64,000 nt of DNA from Rhizobium sp. CCGE531 (GTDB lineage: Bacteria > Pseudomonadota > Alphaproteobacteria > Rhizobiales > Rhizobiaceae), in NCBI RefSeq assembly GCF_003627795.1, contig NZ_CP032688.1, forward strand, positions 62,001-126,000, read 5' to 3'. Numbering within the stretch: the stretch's first letter is position 1; every line of letters starts with the position of its first letter. The notes under the pieces are model-generated. The model searched no databases, had not been told where the DNA came from, and saw nothing but the letters and a program-made list of their open reading frames with translations. The position numbers and the translations under genes are program-made. Below, one piece after another: positions 8,942 to 16,247 of this stretch.

Positions 8942-9835
8942 GTGCTCAATGACCAAGCGCATCAGACTAAGTTGCCCTATTTCTATCCGTTCAAGTTCGG
9001 AACCGGCAAAATAACGGTGCTTTCGGACGGACCGTTGGAATTGGGCGACCCGCGGGAGAATTTCCTTGGGGTCGACGCGGCCACGGTGACGGAAATGCTC
9101 GACAGGAACTTCCTGTCCAGTTCGTCGGTAACCCTCGAGCAGAACATCCCGCTGGTCAAAATCAACGGAAAGACCATCCTGTTCGACACCGGGATGGGGA
9201 CGTCGAAGATTTTCGGGCCGACGACCGGCCGCTTGCTGAAAAGCATGCAGGAGGCAGGCATCGCCCCCTTGGAAGTCGATGCCGTGGTGTTGTCCCACGC
9301 ACACATCGACCACACCGGCGGACTTTGCGATCAGGACGGCAAGCTTAATTTTCCCAACGCGGAGATCTTCATAAGCGAAAGCGACTTCGATGACTGGACC
9401 GACGGAGGCAAGCTTGATGCCGGTTTCAAGGCTCAGGTGGAAAATGCCCGGAGAAACCTTCTTCCACACCGTGATCGGATAACGCATTTCGTGGACGGTC
9501 AGGAGTTCCTGCCGGGCGTGCACGCGGTGCACGCTCCAGGCCACACCTTGGGCCACTTCTGCTTCCTCATGCAGTCGGGCAGCGATCGGCTCTGCTTCCT
9601 CGGCGATCTGACCCATCATCATATCCTGTTGATGGAACGCCCGTGGATGGAGTTCAAGTACGACACCGATCCCAAGCTCTCGGCGCGCTCGCGCACCCGG
9701 GTGCTGGATATGCTCGCGACCGACCGCATACCCGTGATGTCCTATCACTTTGCGTGGCCCGGGCTCGGCAACGTTGCCCGGGAGCGGGAAGGCTTCCGCT
9801 ACGTACCCGCCGCCATGCAGATGCTCTCGAGATAG
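8942..9835 (+). CDS. Cytosolic MBL-fold hydrolase, methyl parathion hydrolase/AidC-like
   Basis: 297 residues with a GTG start at 8942; GGGAGGA is eight bases upstream. No signal peptide. Metal-binding motifs are SHAHIDH, GHTLGH and GDLTHHH, and the layout PNAEIFISESDFDDWTD and SYHFAWPGLGN mirrors the secreted paralogue at 1416-2414 over the whole length. Family members hydrolyse phosphotriesters, lactones or esters. It opens a three-gene run with the alcohol dehydrogenase (gap 12 bp) and a third MBL protein, led by operator copy B. A lactone- or ester-opening step inside the cell is the likely role. Substrate unknown. Confidence 0.85.
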   Translation: MLNDQAHQTKLPYFYPFKFGTGKITVLSDGPLELGDPRENFLGVDAATVTEMLDRNFLSSSSVTLEQNIPLVKINGKTILFDTGMGTSKIFGPTTGRLLKSMQEAGIAPLEVDAVVLSHAHIDHTGGLCDQDGKLNFPNAEIFISESDFDDWTDGGKLDAGFKAQVENARRNLLPHRDRITHFVDGQEFLPGVHAVHAPGHTLGHFCFLMQSGSDRLCFLGDLTHHHILLMERPWMEFKYDTDPKLSARSRTRVLDMLATDRIPVMSYHFAWPGLGNVAREREGFRYVPAAMQMLSR

Positions 9836-9847
9836 GAATAAACGACA

Positions 9848-10972
9848 ATGCAGATGAAATCAGTCATTCTCCGAGAGTCAGGGCTTCCCAAGCCGTATGC
9901 AAGTTCGCGACCTCTCAGTGTCGAGACCGTCGATCTGACGCCTCCTGGCAATCTTGAGGTCCTGGTCAAAATCAAGGCCGCTGGTGTGTGCCACTCCGAC
10001 CTGTCGGCGATAAATGGCGACCGACCCCGCCCGTTGCCTGTCGCGTTGGGGCATGAAGCGTCCGGCATTGTCGAAGAAATCGGACCCGGTGTCGATACAG
10101 TGAAGGTTGGCGATCACGTCGTGATGTCGTTCCTGCCCATCTGCGGACACTGCGATTACTGCGCGGGAGGACGCGCCAGCCTCTGTGAGCCGGGCTATCG
10201 CGCAAACGCCGCCGGGACATTGTTGAACGGTAGCAAGCATATCCGTCTTCGCGGCTACGATATCAACCATCACAGCGGCGTATCGGCGTTTTCGGAATAC
10301 GCGGTCGTGTCGGCGCATTCGGTCGTCAAGATCACCAAAGACGTGGACGTCACGATGGCGGCCCTGTTCGGATGCGCCGTCATGACAGGCGTCGGTGCCG
10401 TCGTGAACACATGTGGCGTGAAGCCGGGACAGTCGGTCGCCGTCATCGGCCTGGGAGGCGTGGGCTTGTCGGCGGTCCTTGGAGCGGTGGCCAGCGGGGC
10501 AAGCGATATCGTCGCCATCGATTTGATGCCGGAAAAGCTTGAGCTGGCTAGGTCGCTGGGCGCGACGCGTACCTTCCTGGCAACCTCGCCGGATGTGGTC
10601 GGCGAGGTCAAGGAAGCGACACGCGGGGGAGTGGACTACGCCATTGAAATGGCAGGATCGAGCAAAGCGTTCGAAACCGCTTATGGCACTACGCGGCGCG
10701 GCGGCACGACAGCCACAGCGGGTCTGGCCAATGTGAACACCAAATTCGAGATCTCGCCACTTCCTCTTGTCGGGGAAGAACGCATCATCAAAGGCAGCTA
10801 TATGGGATCCTGCGTGCCTTCGCGCGATGTTCCCCGTTATATCGACCTGTTCCTCAAAGGTCGGCTGCCCGTGGAGAGACTGCTGTCCAGCACTGGCCCG
10901 CTTGAGGAAATCAACGAGGCCTTCGACCGGCTGGACCGTGGCGAGGTGATTAGGCATCTGCTGGTACCCTGA
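9848..10972 (+). CDS. Zinc-dependent alcohol dehydrogenase (MDR family)
   Basis: 374 residues. The GroES-like part has GVCHSDLS (catalytic zinc Cys) and GHEASGIVEEIG, and the structural zinc site is CGHCDYCAGGRASLC at about residues 99-113. The Rossmann part has GLGGVGLSAVLGA, followed by an acidic residue in VAIDLMPEKL, which points to NAD(H) preference. It is related to class III/AdhC-type long-chain dehydrogenases. The gene lies between two MBL-fold hydrolases in one transcription unit. Oxidation of the alcohol released by ester or lactone opening is a reasonable reading. Confidence 0.9.
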   Translation: MQMKSVILRESGLPKPYASSRPLSVETVDLTPPGNLEVLVKIKAAGVCHSDLSAINGDRPRPLPVALGHEASGIVEEIGPGVDTVKVGDHVVMSFLPICGHCDYCAGGRASLCEPGYRANAAGTLLNGSKHIRLRGYDINHHSGVSAFSEYAVVSAHSVVKITKDVDVTMAALFGCAVMTGVGAVVNTCGVKPGQSVAVIGLGGVGLSAVLGAVASGASDIVAIDLMPEKLELARSLGATRTFLATSPDVVGEVKEATRGGVDYAIEMAGSSKAFETAYGTTRRGGTTATAGLANVNTKFEISPLPLVGEERIIKGSYMGSCVPSRDVPRYIDLFLKGRLPVERLLSSTGPLEEINEAFDRLDRGEVIRHLLVP

Positions 10973-10993
10973 GTCTCAGCAAGGAGCGAGAAT

Positions 10994-11770
10994 TTGACCG
11001 ACTGGAAAGTCCTGGCGATACATTACGGCACTGCGGTTCGGCCCGTTGGCGAACTCGGCCTGGAAGCAGGAGATCCCCACGACGCCCCAGGCAGGATCGA
11101 GTATTTCGTTTGGTTGATCCGCCATGGGGAACGCCTGATCCTTGTTGACACCGGGTTTAGCCCGCAGGAGGCCCAAAGGCGCGGGAGGACCATGTTGATC
11201 CATCCGGTCGAAGCACTTGGCCAGCTCGGGATTTCCGCATCGTCCATTACCGACGTCGTCATCACGCATCTTCACTATGATCACGCGGGGAACCTTGCGG
11301 ACTTCCCCGAAGCCCTGTTCCACTTGCAGGATCGGGAGATGGCCTACGGTACAGGACGATGCATGTGCCATGATCGTCTTCGGCGTCCCTTTGCTGTGGA
11401 CGCCGTCGTCGCTGCGGTCCGCCTGACGTTTTCCGGCAGGATGCGCTTCCACGACGGGAACGGCGAGATTGTGGAGGGGCTCACCATCCATCTCGTCGGC
11501 GGACACTCCAGGGGCCTTCAGGTCGTGAGGCTGGATGATGGTGATGCCGTCGTCGTCATCGCATCGGACGCGCTCCATTTTCAACGTTATCTGGAGCACG
11601 ACGACGTCTTTCCACTTTTCGCCGATTACCCCGACGTACTGGAGGGATACCGAACTCTCCGTGAGCTTTCAGGACCGTCCGGAATACTCGTACCGGGCCA
11701 CGATCCCGCAGTCCTGACGGGTTTTCCATCGCTGTCATCCGATCTCGCGTTTGCTAAGGTTCTACGGTAA
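10994..11770 (+). CDS. MBL-fold lactonase-like hydrolase
   Basis: 258 residues from a TTG start at 10994, with AAGGAG seven bases upstream. Motif THLHYDHAGN carries the HxHxDH metal site. GGHSRG and ASDALH supply further ligands, and VPGHDP is near the end. This layout belongs to the N-acyl-homoserine lactonase (AttM/BlcC) and 4-pyridoxolactonase branch of the MBL superfamily, distinct from the two MPH-like proteins. It follows the alcohol dehydrogenase by 21 bp. It could open a lactone formed in the pathway. A quorum-quenching role is possible but nothing here requires it. Confidence 0.82.
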   Translation: MTDWKVLAIHYGTAVRPVGELGLEAGDPHDAPGRIEYFVWLIRHGERLILVDTGFSPQEAQRRGRTMLIHPVEALGQLGISASSITDVVITHLHYDHAGNLADFPEALFHLQDREMAYGTGRCMCHDRLRRPFAVDAVVAAVRLTFSGRMRFHDGNGEIVEGLTIHLVGGHSRGLQVVRLDDGDAVVVIASDALHFQRYLEHDDVFPLFADYPDVLEGYRTLRELSGPSGILVPGHDPAVLTGFPSLSSDLAFAKVLR

Positions 11771-11827
11771 TGGGGACGCTTGGAATGTCCGGTAAGAGAC
11801 CAGGCTAGGGTGTTCTTCGCTTTTGTC

Positions 11828-11844
11828 AGACAATCGGGTTGTCT
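11828..11844. promoter_or_regulatory. Degenerate operator upstream of the GntR gene
   Basis: AGACAA-TCGGG-TTGTCT is a perfect 6-base inverted repeat with a 5-base centre. It uses the GACAAT/ATTGTC element of the island operators with different spacing. It lies about 80 bases before the GntR gene and fits autoregulation. Confidence 0.45.
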
Positions 11845-11921
11845 CATCGGGATAACCCACCATATAGTACCATGACTTGCGCGGCCGGTTCCGGCCTTGG
11901 TAAAACGGACTTTTGGATCCG

Positions 11922-12611
11922 ATGGGTGATATGGATTTACAGATTGCACGGCAGAGTGCCACTTTGCGCACTCAGGTAGAAGATAAACTGCGGCAGGCGA
12001 TATCCAGCGGCCGTTTCAAGCCGGGTCAGCGCCTCGTTGAGCGAGAACTGTGCGAGTCGATCGGTGTCGGACGGACATCCATCCGCGAGGCGCTTCGACA
12101 ACTCGAGGCCGAGGGCCTTATTACCAGCTATCCGCACCGCGGTCCCGTCGTCAGCACTATCACGTACGAAGAAGCCGCTCAGCTCTACAGCGTCAGGGCT
12201 TTGCTCGAGAGCTACGCCGGAAAAGAATTCGCTGAAAACGGAACCGCCCAGGATATCCATACACTCAATGAGGCGGTTGCCGAGTTCGCCGAAGCCGCGG
12301 CGAGCGGCGGCGGGAGCAGGCTCATCAAGGCGAAAACCGCGTTCTACGACTGCCTGATGCAAGGGAGTGGAAACGTCTTCGTCAAGCAAATGCTGACATC
12401 GCTCCACAATCGGGTGACTCTCCTGCGCATGACGTCGATGACGCAGCCGGGGCGCTTGAACCACAGTGTGGAAGAGATAAAGGAGATCGCTGCGGCCATT
12501 ACTGACCGAAACGGAGCGAAAGCCGCCGCAGCCTGCAAGTACCACATCGATATGGCGGCTAAGGTCGCGCTGGACTACCTTCGTAAAACCTCCGAAAACG
12601 ACGGCGATTGA
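11922..12611 (+). CDS. GntR-family regulator (FadR/FCD subfamily), candidate island regulator
   Basis: About 229 residues. The N-terminal winged helix reads LRQAISSGRFKPGQRLVERE, then SIGVGRTSIREALRQLEAEG, the standard GntR recognition region. The rest (about 80-220) is an all-helical FCD ligand domain with Asp and His residues that usually bind a metal and a carboxylate ligand (KTAFYDCLMQ, RMTSM, KYHIDMA). Alternative starts are TTG 11913 and ATG 11931; 11922 is preferred only because of a weak GGA upstream. It lies centrally among the operator copies, whose TTGTCTGATAA core fits the FadR-type consensus TNGTNNNACNA, so it is the first candidate for their repressor. Confidence 0.88.
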   Translation: MGDMDLQIARQSATLRTQVEDKLRQAISSGRFKPGQRLVERELCESIGVGRTSIREALRQLEAEGLITSYPHRGPVVSTITYEEAAQLYSVRALLESYAGKEFAENGTAQDIHTLNEAVAEFAEAAASGGGSRLIKAKTAFYDCLMQGSGNVFVKQMLTSLHNRVTLLRMTSMTQPGRLNHSVEEIKEIAAAITDRNGAKAAAACKYHIDMAAKVALDYLRKTSENDGD

Positions 12612-12631
12612 AGAAGCGGCAACGCCCGGTA

Positions 12632-12661
12632 TTGACAGATTGTCTGATAATCTGCTTATTC
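12632..12661 (+). promoter_or_regulatory. Island operator copy C with promoter (best copy)
   Basis: TTGACA at 12632-12637 overlaps CAGATTGTCTGATAATCTG at 12636-12654, a 19-bp near-palindrome with eight of nine pairs matching. TTATTC at 12656-12661 follows the -35 box at 18 bases. The operator fills the spacer between -35 and -10, the classic repressor position. Confidence 0.8.
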
Positions 12662-12719
12662 GAAGTCATGGCGCTGCCGACGCGTGCGGCCTGGCGCTCG
12701 TTCGAACAGGGAGGTTGCT

Positions 12720-13952
12720 TTGGGCACTTTTAATGAATTGCGGTCCCGCATGGCGGAGGCTCTCGGGGATCAGGAATTGCCCCGGCTCACGCCAGACCTG
12801 ACGATGAGCATAGCCTTCTACGTTGGCGATCAGATGATCACCCTCAATTTCGCTGAAGGCGAGGCGGCGATCTTGGGGGAAAGCTTTGACCCCCAGGTGA
12901 TAGTGAGGGCCGCTCCGGACGCATGGGAGCAGGTTTTGATGACGCCGCCGCCGGCGACCTTTCATTCCTTTACGGCGTTGCAGCTTGCAAATCCTCTCTT
13001 CGAGATCGCCGGCTCACCGCTCGCCCTCGCGAAAGCACGCCCGGCCCTGGAGCGGGTGTTCGAGCTCGTCGTCACGTCCCCCGAGATGAAAGCGGAGCGT
13101 GCGCAACGCGACCTGCGTCAAATCCGGGGGCAGTATGCCGTCGTCGATATCGATGACATCCCCCATGAAATATATTATGAAGAAGCAGGCGAGGGGGTGC
13201 CGGTCCTGTTTCTTCACACCGCCGGAGCAGATAGCCGCCAATTCATGCCTCAATTGGCGGACACCGAGCTTGCGAAAAACTACAGGCTGATCGCGGTTGA
13301 CCTACCATTCCACGGTCGGTCCATGCCGCCGCTGACATGGGACGGAGCACCCTACAAGCTCACGGCATCGCTCTACCTGAAATGGTGCACGGCCATACTC
13401 GAACAGGTCGTTCGCGAAAAGGCGATTGTCGCGGGTGGGTCCATGGGCGCGGCAATGTCGCTGGTTCTCGCCGCGGAACGACCGGAGCATATCCTCGGAA
13501 TCGTGGCGATCGAGCCACCTTTCCGCTCCAAGGGACGCCGGAACCCATACCAGCACAACGTGAACGTACACGGCTCACTTCATAACTCGGCGTATGTCAG
13601 AGGGATCATGAGCCCGCTTAGCCCCGCAGGGGAGCGCAGGAGGTCAAGCTGGATCTATTCGCAGGGAGCACCCGGAGTTTACCCAGGCGATCTTTCCTTC
13701 TACAGCGACGAGTTCGACGGAGCAGTGACAGCTCCCCGTATTGACCCATCACGCACCCCGGTGGCGCTGCTCTCGGGCGACTATGACTACTCAGCCACGC
13801 CGGCCGACGGTGTCAAGCTCGCCGAACTTATTCCGGGATGCCTCCACCTGGTCATGGGCGGTCTGGGTCACTTTCCAATGTGCGAACACCCGAATTTCTT
13901 CCGGAGCTATCTTGTAAAAGGGCTCGAGTTCGTCCGGCAAGCGGCGCGCTAA
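12720..13952 (+). CDS. Alpha/beta hydrolase with N-terminal SCP2-like domain
   Basis: 410 residues from TTG 12720, preferred because GGGAGG lies five bases upstream; GTG 12684 is only about 17 bases from the predicted transcript start and has no site. Residues 1-130 (LTMSIAFYVGDQMITLNF, PDAWEQVL) look like an SCP2/sterol-carrier-type domain. Residues about 150-410 form an alpha/beta hydrolase with LFLHTAGADSRQF (oxyanion region), nucleophile Ser in GGSMGAAMS at about 241, an Asp in SGDYDYS and His in GLGHFPM. It is the first gene after operator C. The fusion suggests delivery of a hydrophobic or ring-shaped ester or amide to the hydrolase. Substrate unknown. Confidence 0.85.
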   Translation: MGTFNELRSRMAEALGDQELPRLTPDLTMSIAFYVGDQMITLNFAEGEAAILGESFDPQVIVRAAPDAWEQVLMTPPPATFHSFTALQLANPLFEIAGSPLALAKARPALERVFELVVTSPEMKAERAQRDLRQIRGQYAVVDIDDIPHEIYYEEAGEGVPVLFLHTAGADSRQFMPQLADTELAKNYRLIAVDLPFHGRSMPPLTWDGAPYKLTASLYLKWCTAILEQVVREKAIVAGGSMGAAMSLVLAAERPEHILGIVAIEPPFRSKGRRNPYQHNVNVHGSLHNSAYVRGIMSPLSPAGERRRSSWIYSQGAPGVYPGDLSFYSDEFDGAVTAPRIDPSRTPVALLSGDYDYSATPADGVKLAELIPGCLHLVMGGLGHFPMCEHPNFFRSYLVKGLEFVRQAAR

Positions 13953-13971
13953 GCGGTCGGACTGACTCTGG

Positions 13972-13996
13972 TCGCCCGGTGCAGAACGCCGGGCGA
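13972..13996 (+). terminator. Hairpin between convergent genes
   Basis: TCGCCCGG (13972-13979) pairs perfectly with CCGGGCGA (13989-13996) around a 9-base loop. It lies 20 bases after the hydrolase stop codon. There is no T-run on either strand. Confidence 0.5.
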
Positions 13997-14292
13997 TCGA
14001 ATGCGAAAGTAGGCTAACGCATAACCCGGCTCTGCAATTGGCGTCCCGGCGATGACGCAGGCGGCATCCCTCCCGCGCTCCCGAAAAATTCCCGCTTATC
14101 TGGCTGAAGGATCAGGCGCGGCGAGGCGCCTATAAAGGGCTGTAGCGACGTTTCATCGCAGGATTGTGATCACGCAGCCTCGCGCGTGATCTCTATCATT
14201 TCCCACCGCGGTCTCTGAGTTTCCGACACGTCGTGCCACAGTAAAAATGCCTCCCGGGGTCAAGGCGAAGGCACCCGTCAGCACCGATGTGC
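13997..14292. other. Intergenic region between convergent genes
   Basis: About 300 bp between the hydrolase and the convergent SDR gene. Short frames here have no support. I see no further structure apart from the hairpin at its left edge. Confidence 0.4.
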
Positions 14293-15060
14293 TTAGCGCA
14301 CCAGGTGGTTCCCGATCGACGATCCTCCGTCGACGGTGAGAATGCTTCCGGTCGCAAACCGCGAGCGGTCCGAAGCGAGGAAAAGCATCGCCTCCGCGAT
14401 CTCTTCCGGGTTCCCCATCCGGTGTAGGGCTGCACGGGCGTTGAAGTCCTCCCGCAGGGCTTGCGGGTCTGCCGCTTCGGCGAAAATCTTGGTGAAGTAG
14501 GGCGAGTCGATCGTTCCGGGGGCGACAGCGTTGACGCGGATCCCGTCCTTTGCGTGGTCCAGCGCCATGGCTCTCGTGAGTGCCGAGATCGCGCCTTTCG
14601 ACGCCACGTAGGCCGTGCGGTTAGCGATGGCTGACACTGCCGTGTATGAGGTCGTGTTAATAATCGATCCGCTGCCCTGTTCCGCCATAATCGGAACGAC
14701 GTATTTCGAGCAGAGGAAGATCCCCTTCACGTTCACCGCCATGATCCGGTCCCAGTCGGATTCGGCGATGGTCGTGACGTTTCCGGTCATTCCGAACCCC
14801 GCGTTATTGACGAGAACGTCAATACGCCCCCATTTTTCCTTAACCGACCTGACCAACGCCTCGACTTCGGCGGACGAAGACACATCGGCTTTTAACGCGA
14901 TCGCATCTGTTCCGAGGTCTCGGGCGACGTCTCGCGCGGCATCGATGTTGACGTCGACGACGCCGACCTTAGCGCCCTGGCGCGCAAACAGTTCAGCTGT
15001 TGCGCGCCCGATCCCGCTGCCAGCCCCGGTTACCACACATACTTTCGATTCCAGATCCAT
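14293..15060 (-). CDS. Short-chain dehydrogenase/reductase
   Basis: 255 residues. The start MDLESKV at 15060 is chosen because GAGGAG precedes it; a longer frame runs back through the divergent promoter and is not credible. Classical SDR motifs are TGAGSGIG (cofactor), VNNAGFG, the catalytic Ser in NTTSYTAVS and YVASK (Tyr/Lys). VVDVNID with an acidic residue after the second strand suggests NAD. It is transcribed away from the flavin reductase from a shared region with two operator copies. It probably oxidises an alcohol intermediate to a ketone in the island pathway. Confidence 0.92.
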   Translation of the reverse strand: MDLESKVCVVTGAGSGIGRATAELFARQGAKVGVVDVNIDAARDVARDLGTDAIALKADVSSSAEVEALVRSVKEKWGRIDVLVNNAGFGMTGNVTTIAESDWDRIMAVNVKGIFLCSKYVVPIMAEQGSGSIINTTSYTAVSAIANRTAYVASKGAISALTRAMALDHAKDGIRVNAVAPGTIDSPYFTKIFAEAADPQALREDFNARAALHRMGNPEEIAEAMLFLASDRSRFATGSILTVDGGSSIGNHLVR

Positions 15061-15085
15061 AATCGTCTCCTCTTTCAATGCCCCG

Positions 15086-15114
15086 AGAAAACATTTTCGC
15101 AGACAATCTGTCAA
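15086..15114 (-). promoter_or_regulatory. Island operator copy D, SDR promoter
   Basis: On the reverse strand TTGACA (15114-15109) overlaps CAGATTGTCTGCGAAAATG (15110-15092). The left half is identical to the best copy and the right half is degenerate. It lies about 30-50 bases before the SDR start; TTTTCT at 15091-15086 could be the -10. Confidence 0.7.
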
Positions 15115-15130
15115 TGACGAATAAAACGTG

Positions 15131-15160
15131 TTGACAGATTGTCTGCTAATCTGCTTATCT
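15131..15160 (+). promoter_or_regulatory. Island operator copy E, promoter of the monooxygenase operon
   Basis: TTGACA (15131-15136), CAGATTGTCTGCTAATCTG (15135-15153) and TTATCT (15155-15160) repeat the layout of copy C almost base for base. It lies 31 bases before the flavin reductase start, whose GGGGAGG site follows. Copies D and E are back to back and could bind co-operatively. Confidence 0.82.
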
Positions 15161-15190
15161 TGGGCTACCGAAAGACTTGGGGAGGTAACC

Positions 15191-15700
15191 ATGGCTGGTG
15201 CTGAAATAGCAGCGCAAGCGGCGTTCAAGACCGCTTTACGCCGGTTCACATCGACAATTTGCCTGATCACGACGGAATGGGAAGGTGCCCGTTACGGCAT
15301 GGCTGCAACTGCCGTCCAATCGGTGACGGCTGACCCGCCGACCCTCCTGGTTTGCATCAACCAATCTGCTTCGATCAGCGGCCCGCTCAAGCTGGCGGGA
15401 AAATTCGCGGTCAACATGCTGCATCTAAGCCATGCGCCTTTGGTTCCGCTGTTCAGTGGAAAACTGAAGGGAGAGGAGAGGTTCGCGCATGGTGGGTGGA
15501 TCACGGCTGGCGGAGTTCCCATCCTTGGCGACGCCCAGGCCGCATTCGTTTGCAGCCTCAACTCCGCCGTTACCGTCGGCACCCATGACGTCGTTCTCGG
15601 CGAAGTGGTCGAGGCCCGGTTTATCGAGAATATTGCCCCACTCCTCTACGAGGATGGGAAATTGGTTAGATCGGCCGCGCTGATCGATGCTGCCGCCTGA
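15191..15700 (+). CDS. Flavin reductase (HpaC/RutF-like), partner of the monooxygenase
   Basis: 169 residues with ATG 15191 behind GGGGAGGTAACC. The protein is a complete flavin-reductase-like domain: FTSTICLITTEWEGARYGMAAT at the start, then VQSVTADPPTLLVCIN, FAVNML and the ending KLVRSAALID. Such proteins use NAD(P)H to reduce FMN or FAD and hand it to a partner monooxygenase. Its partner is most likely the RutA-like protein two genes downstream. It is the first gene of an operon led by operator E. Confidence 0.9.
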   Translation: MAGAEIAAQAAFKTALRRFTSTICLITTEWEGARYGMAATAVQSVTADPPTLLVCINQSASISGPLKLAGKFAVNMLHLSHAPLVPLFSGKLKGEERFAHGGWITAGGVPILGDAQAAFVCSLNSAVTVGTHDVVLGEVVEARFIENIAPLLYEDGKLVRSAALIDAAA

Positions 15701-15772
15701 AACGTCTGGCCGAGCTTTTCGGCCTGTGACATCCACCAAATGCCCTTGGGCCGATAATGAGGAGTTTGATCC

Positions 15773-16192
15773 GTGACTATTGCCACCGATGTGAAATCGC
15801 AAGTGAATGGGCGTCCCGTCAGTGAACGGTTCGAAAAGGGTCTGCAGACCCGTCGGGAGGTTCTCGGCGGTGCATATGTCGACGCTTCGGTAAACAAGGC
15901 GACCGAGTTCAACTGGCCGATGCAGGAGCTTGTCACCGAGTATTGCTGGAACGAGATCTGGAACAGGCCGGGCCTCGACCGCCGTTCGCGCAGCCTTCTC
16001 AATCTTGGCATGATTTCCGCCCTTAACCGCCCCCACGAGTTGAAGCTGCACGTTCGCGGCGCGATCAATAACGGTCTCAGCAAGGACGAGCTTCGCGAAG
16101 TCTTCCTTCAGGTCGCGATCTATTGCGGCGTGCCGGCGGCGATCGACAGTTTCCGCGTCGCGCAGGAAGTCTTCGAGGACATGGGCATCTAA
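15773..16192 (+). CDS. Carboxymuconolactone decarboxylase-like protein
   Basis: 139 residues with a GTG start at 15773 behind a GAGGAG site. It has the family core: FNWPMQELVTEYCWNEIWNRPGLDRRSRSLLNLGMISAL, HELKLHVRGAINNGLSKDEL and FLQVAIYCGVPAA. The length and the single Cys in YCGVP resemble PcaC (4-carboxymuconolactone decarboxylase) rather than AhpD peroxidases, which need a CxxC pair. Paralogues of PcaC are common in flavin-monooxygenase gene sets, where their reaction is often not known. Here it sits between flavin reductase and monooxygenase, so it may act on the ring-oxidised product. Confidence 0.88.
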   Translation: MTIATDVKSQVNGRPVSERFEKGLQTRREVLGGAYVDASVNKATEFNWPMQELVTEYCWNEIWNRPGLDRRSRSLLNLGMISALNRPHELKLHVRGAINNGLSKDELREVFLQVAIYCGVPAAIDSFRVAQEVFEDMGI

Positions 16193-16198
16193 TCGGTG

Positions 16199-16216
16199 CC
16201 CGGCTTTCGGGCCGGG
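16199..16216 (+). other. Intercistronic hairpin
   Basis: CCCGGC (16199-16204) pairs with GCCGGG (16211-16216) around a TTTCGG loop, just after the carboxymuconolactone decarboxylase-like gene and before the monooxygenase ribosome-binding site. It may tune stability of the two halves of the message. Confidence 0.35.
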
Positions 16217-16247
16217 AACACACCTACTCTGTGGAGGAGACTTCAAT

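Noticed and set aside
9878..10957. 359-codon reverse-strand frame
   Set aside because: Antisense shadow of the zinc alcohol dehydrogenase; composition is not protein-like and no start signal exists.
15061..15270. 70-residue N-terminal extension of the SDR
   Set aside because: It reads through the divergent promoter and operators D and E and into the flavin reductase; MDLESKV at 15060 has the ribosome-binding site.
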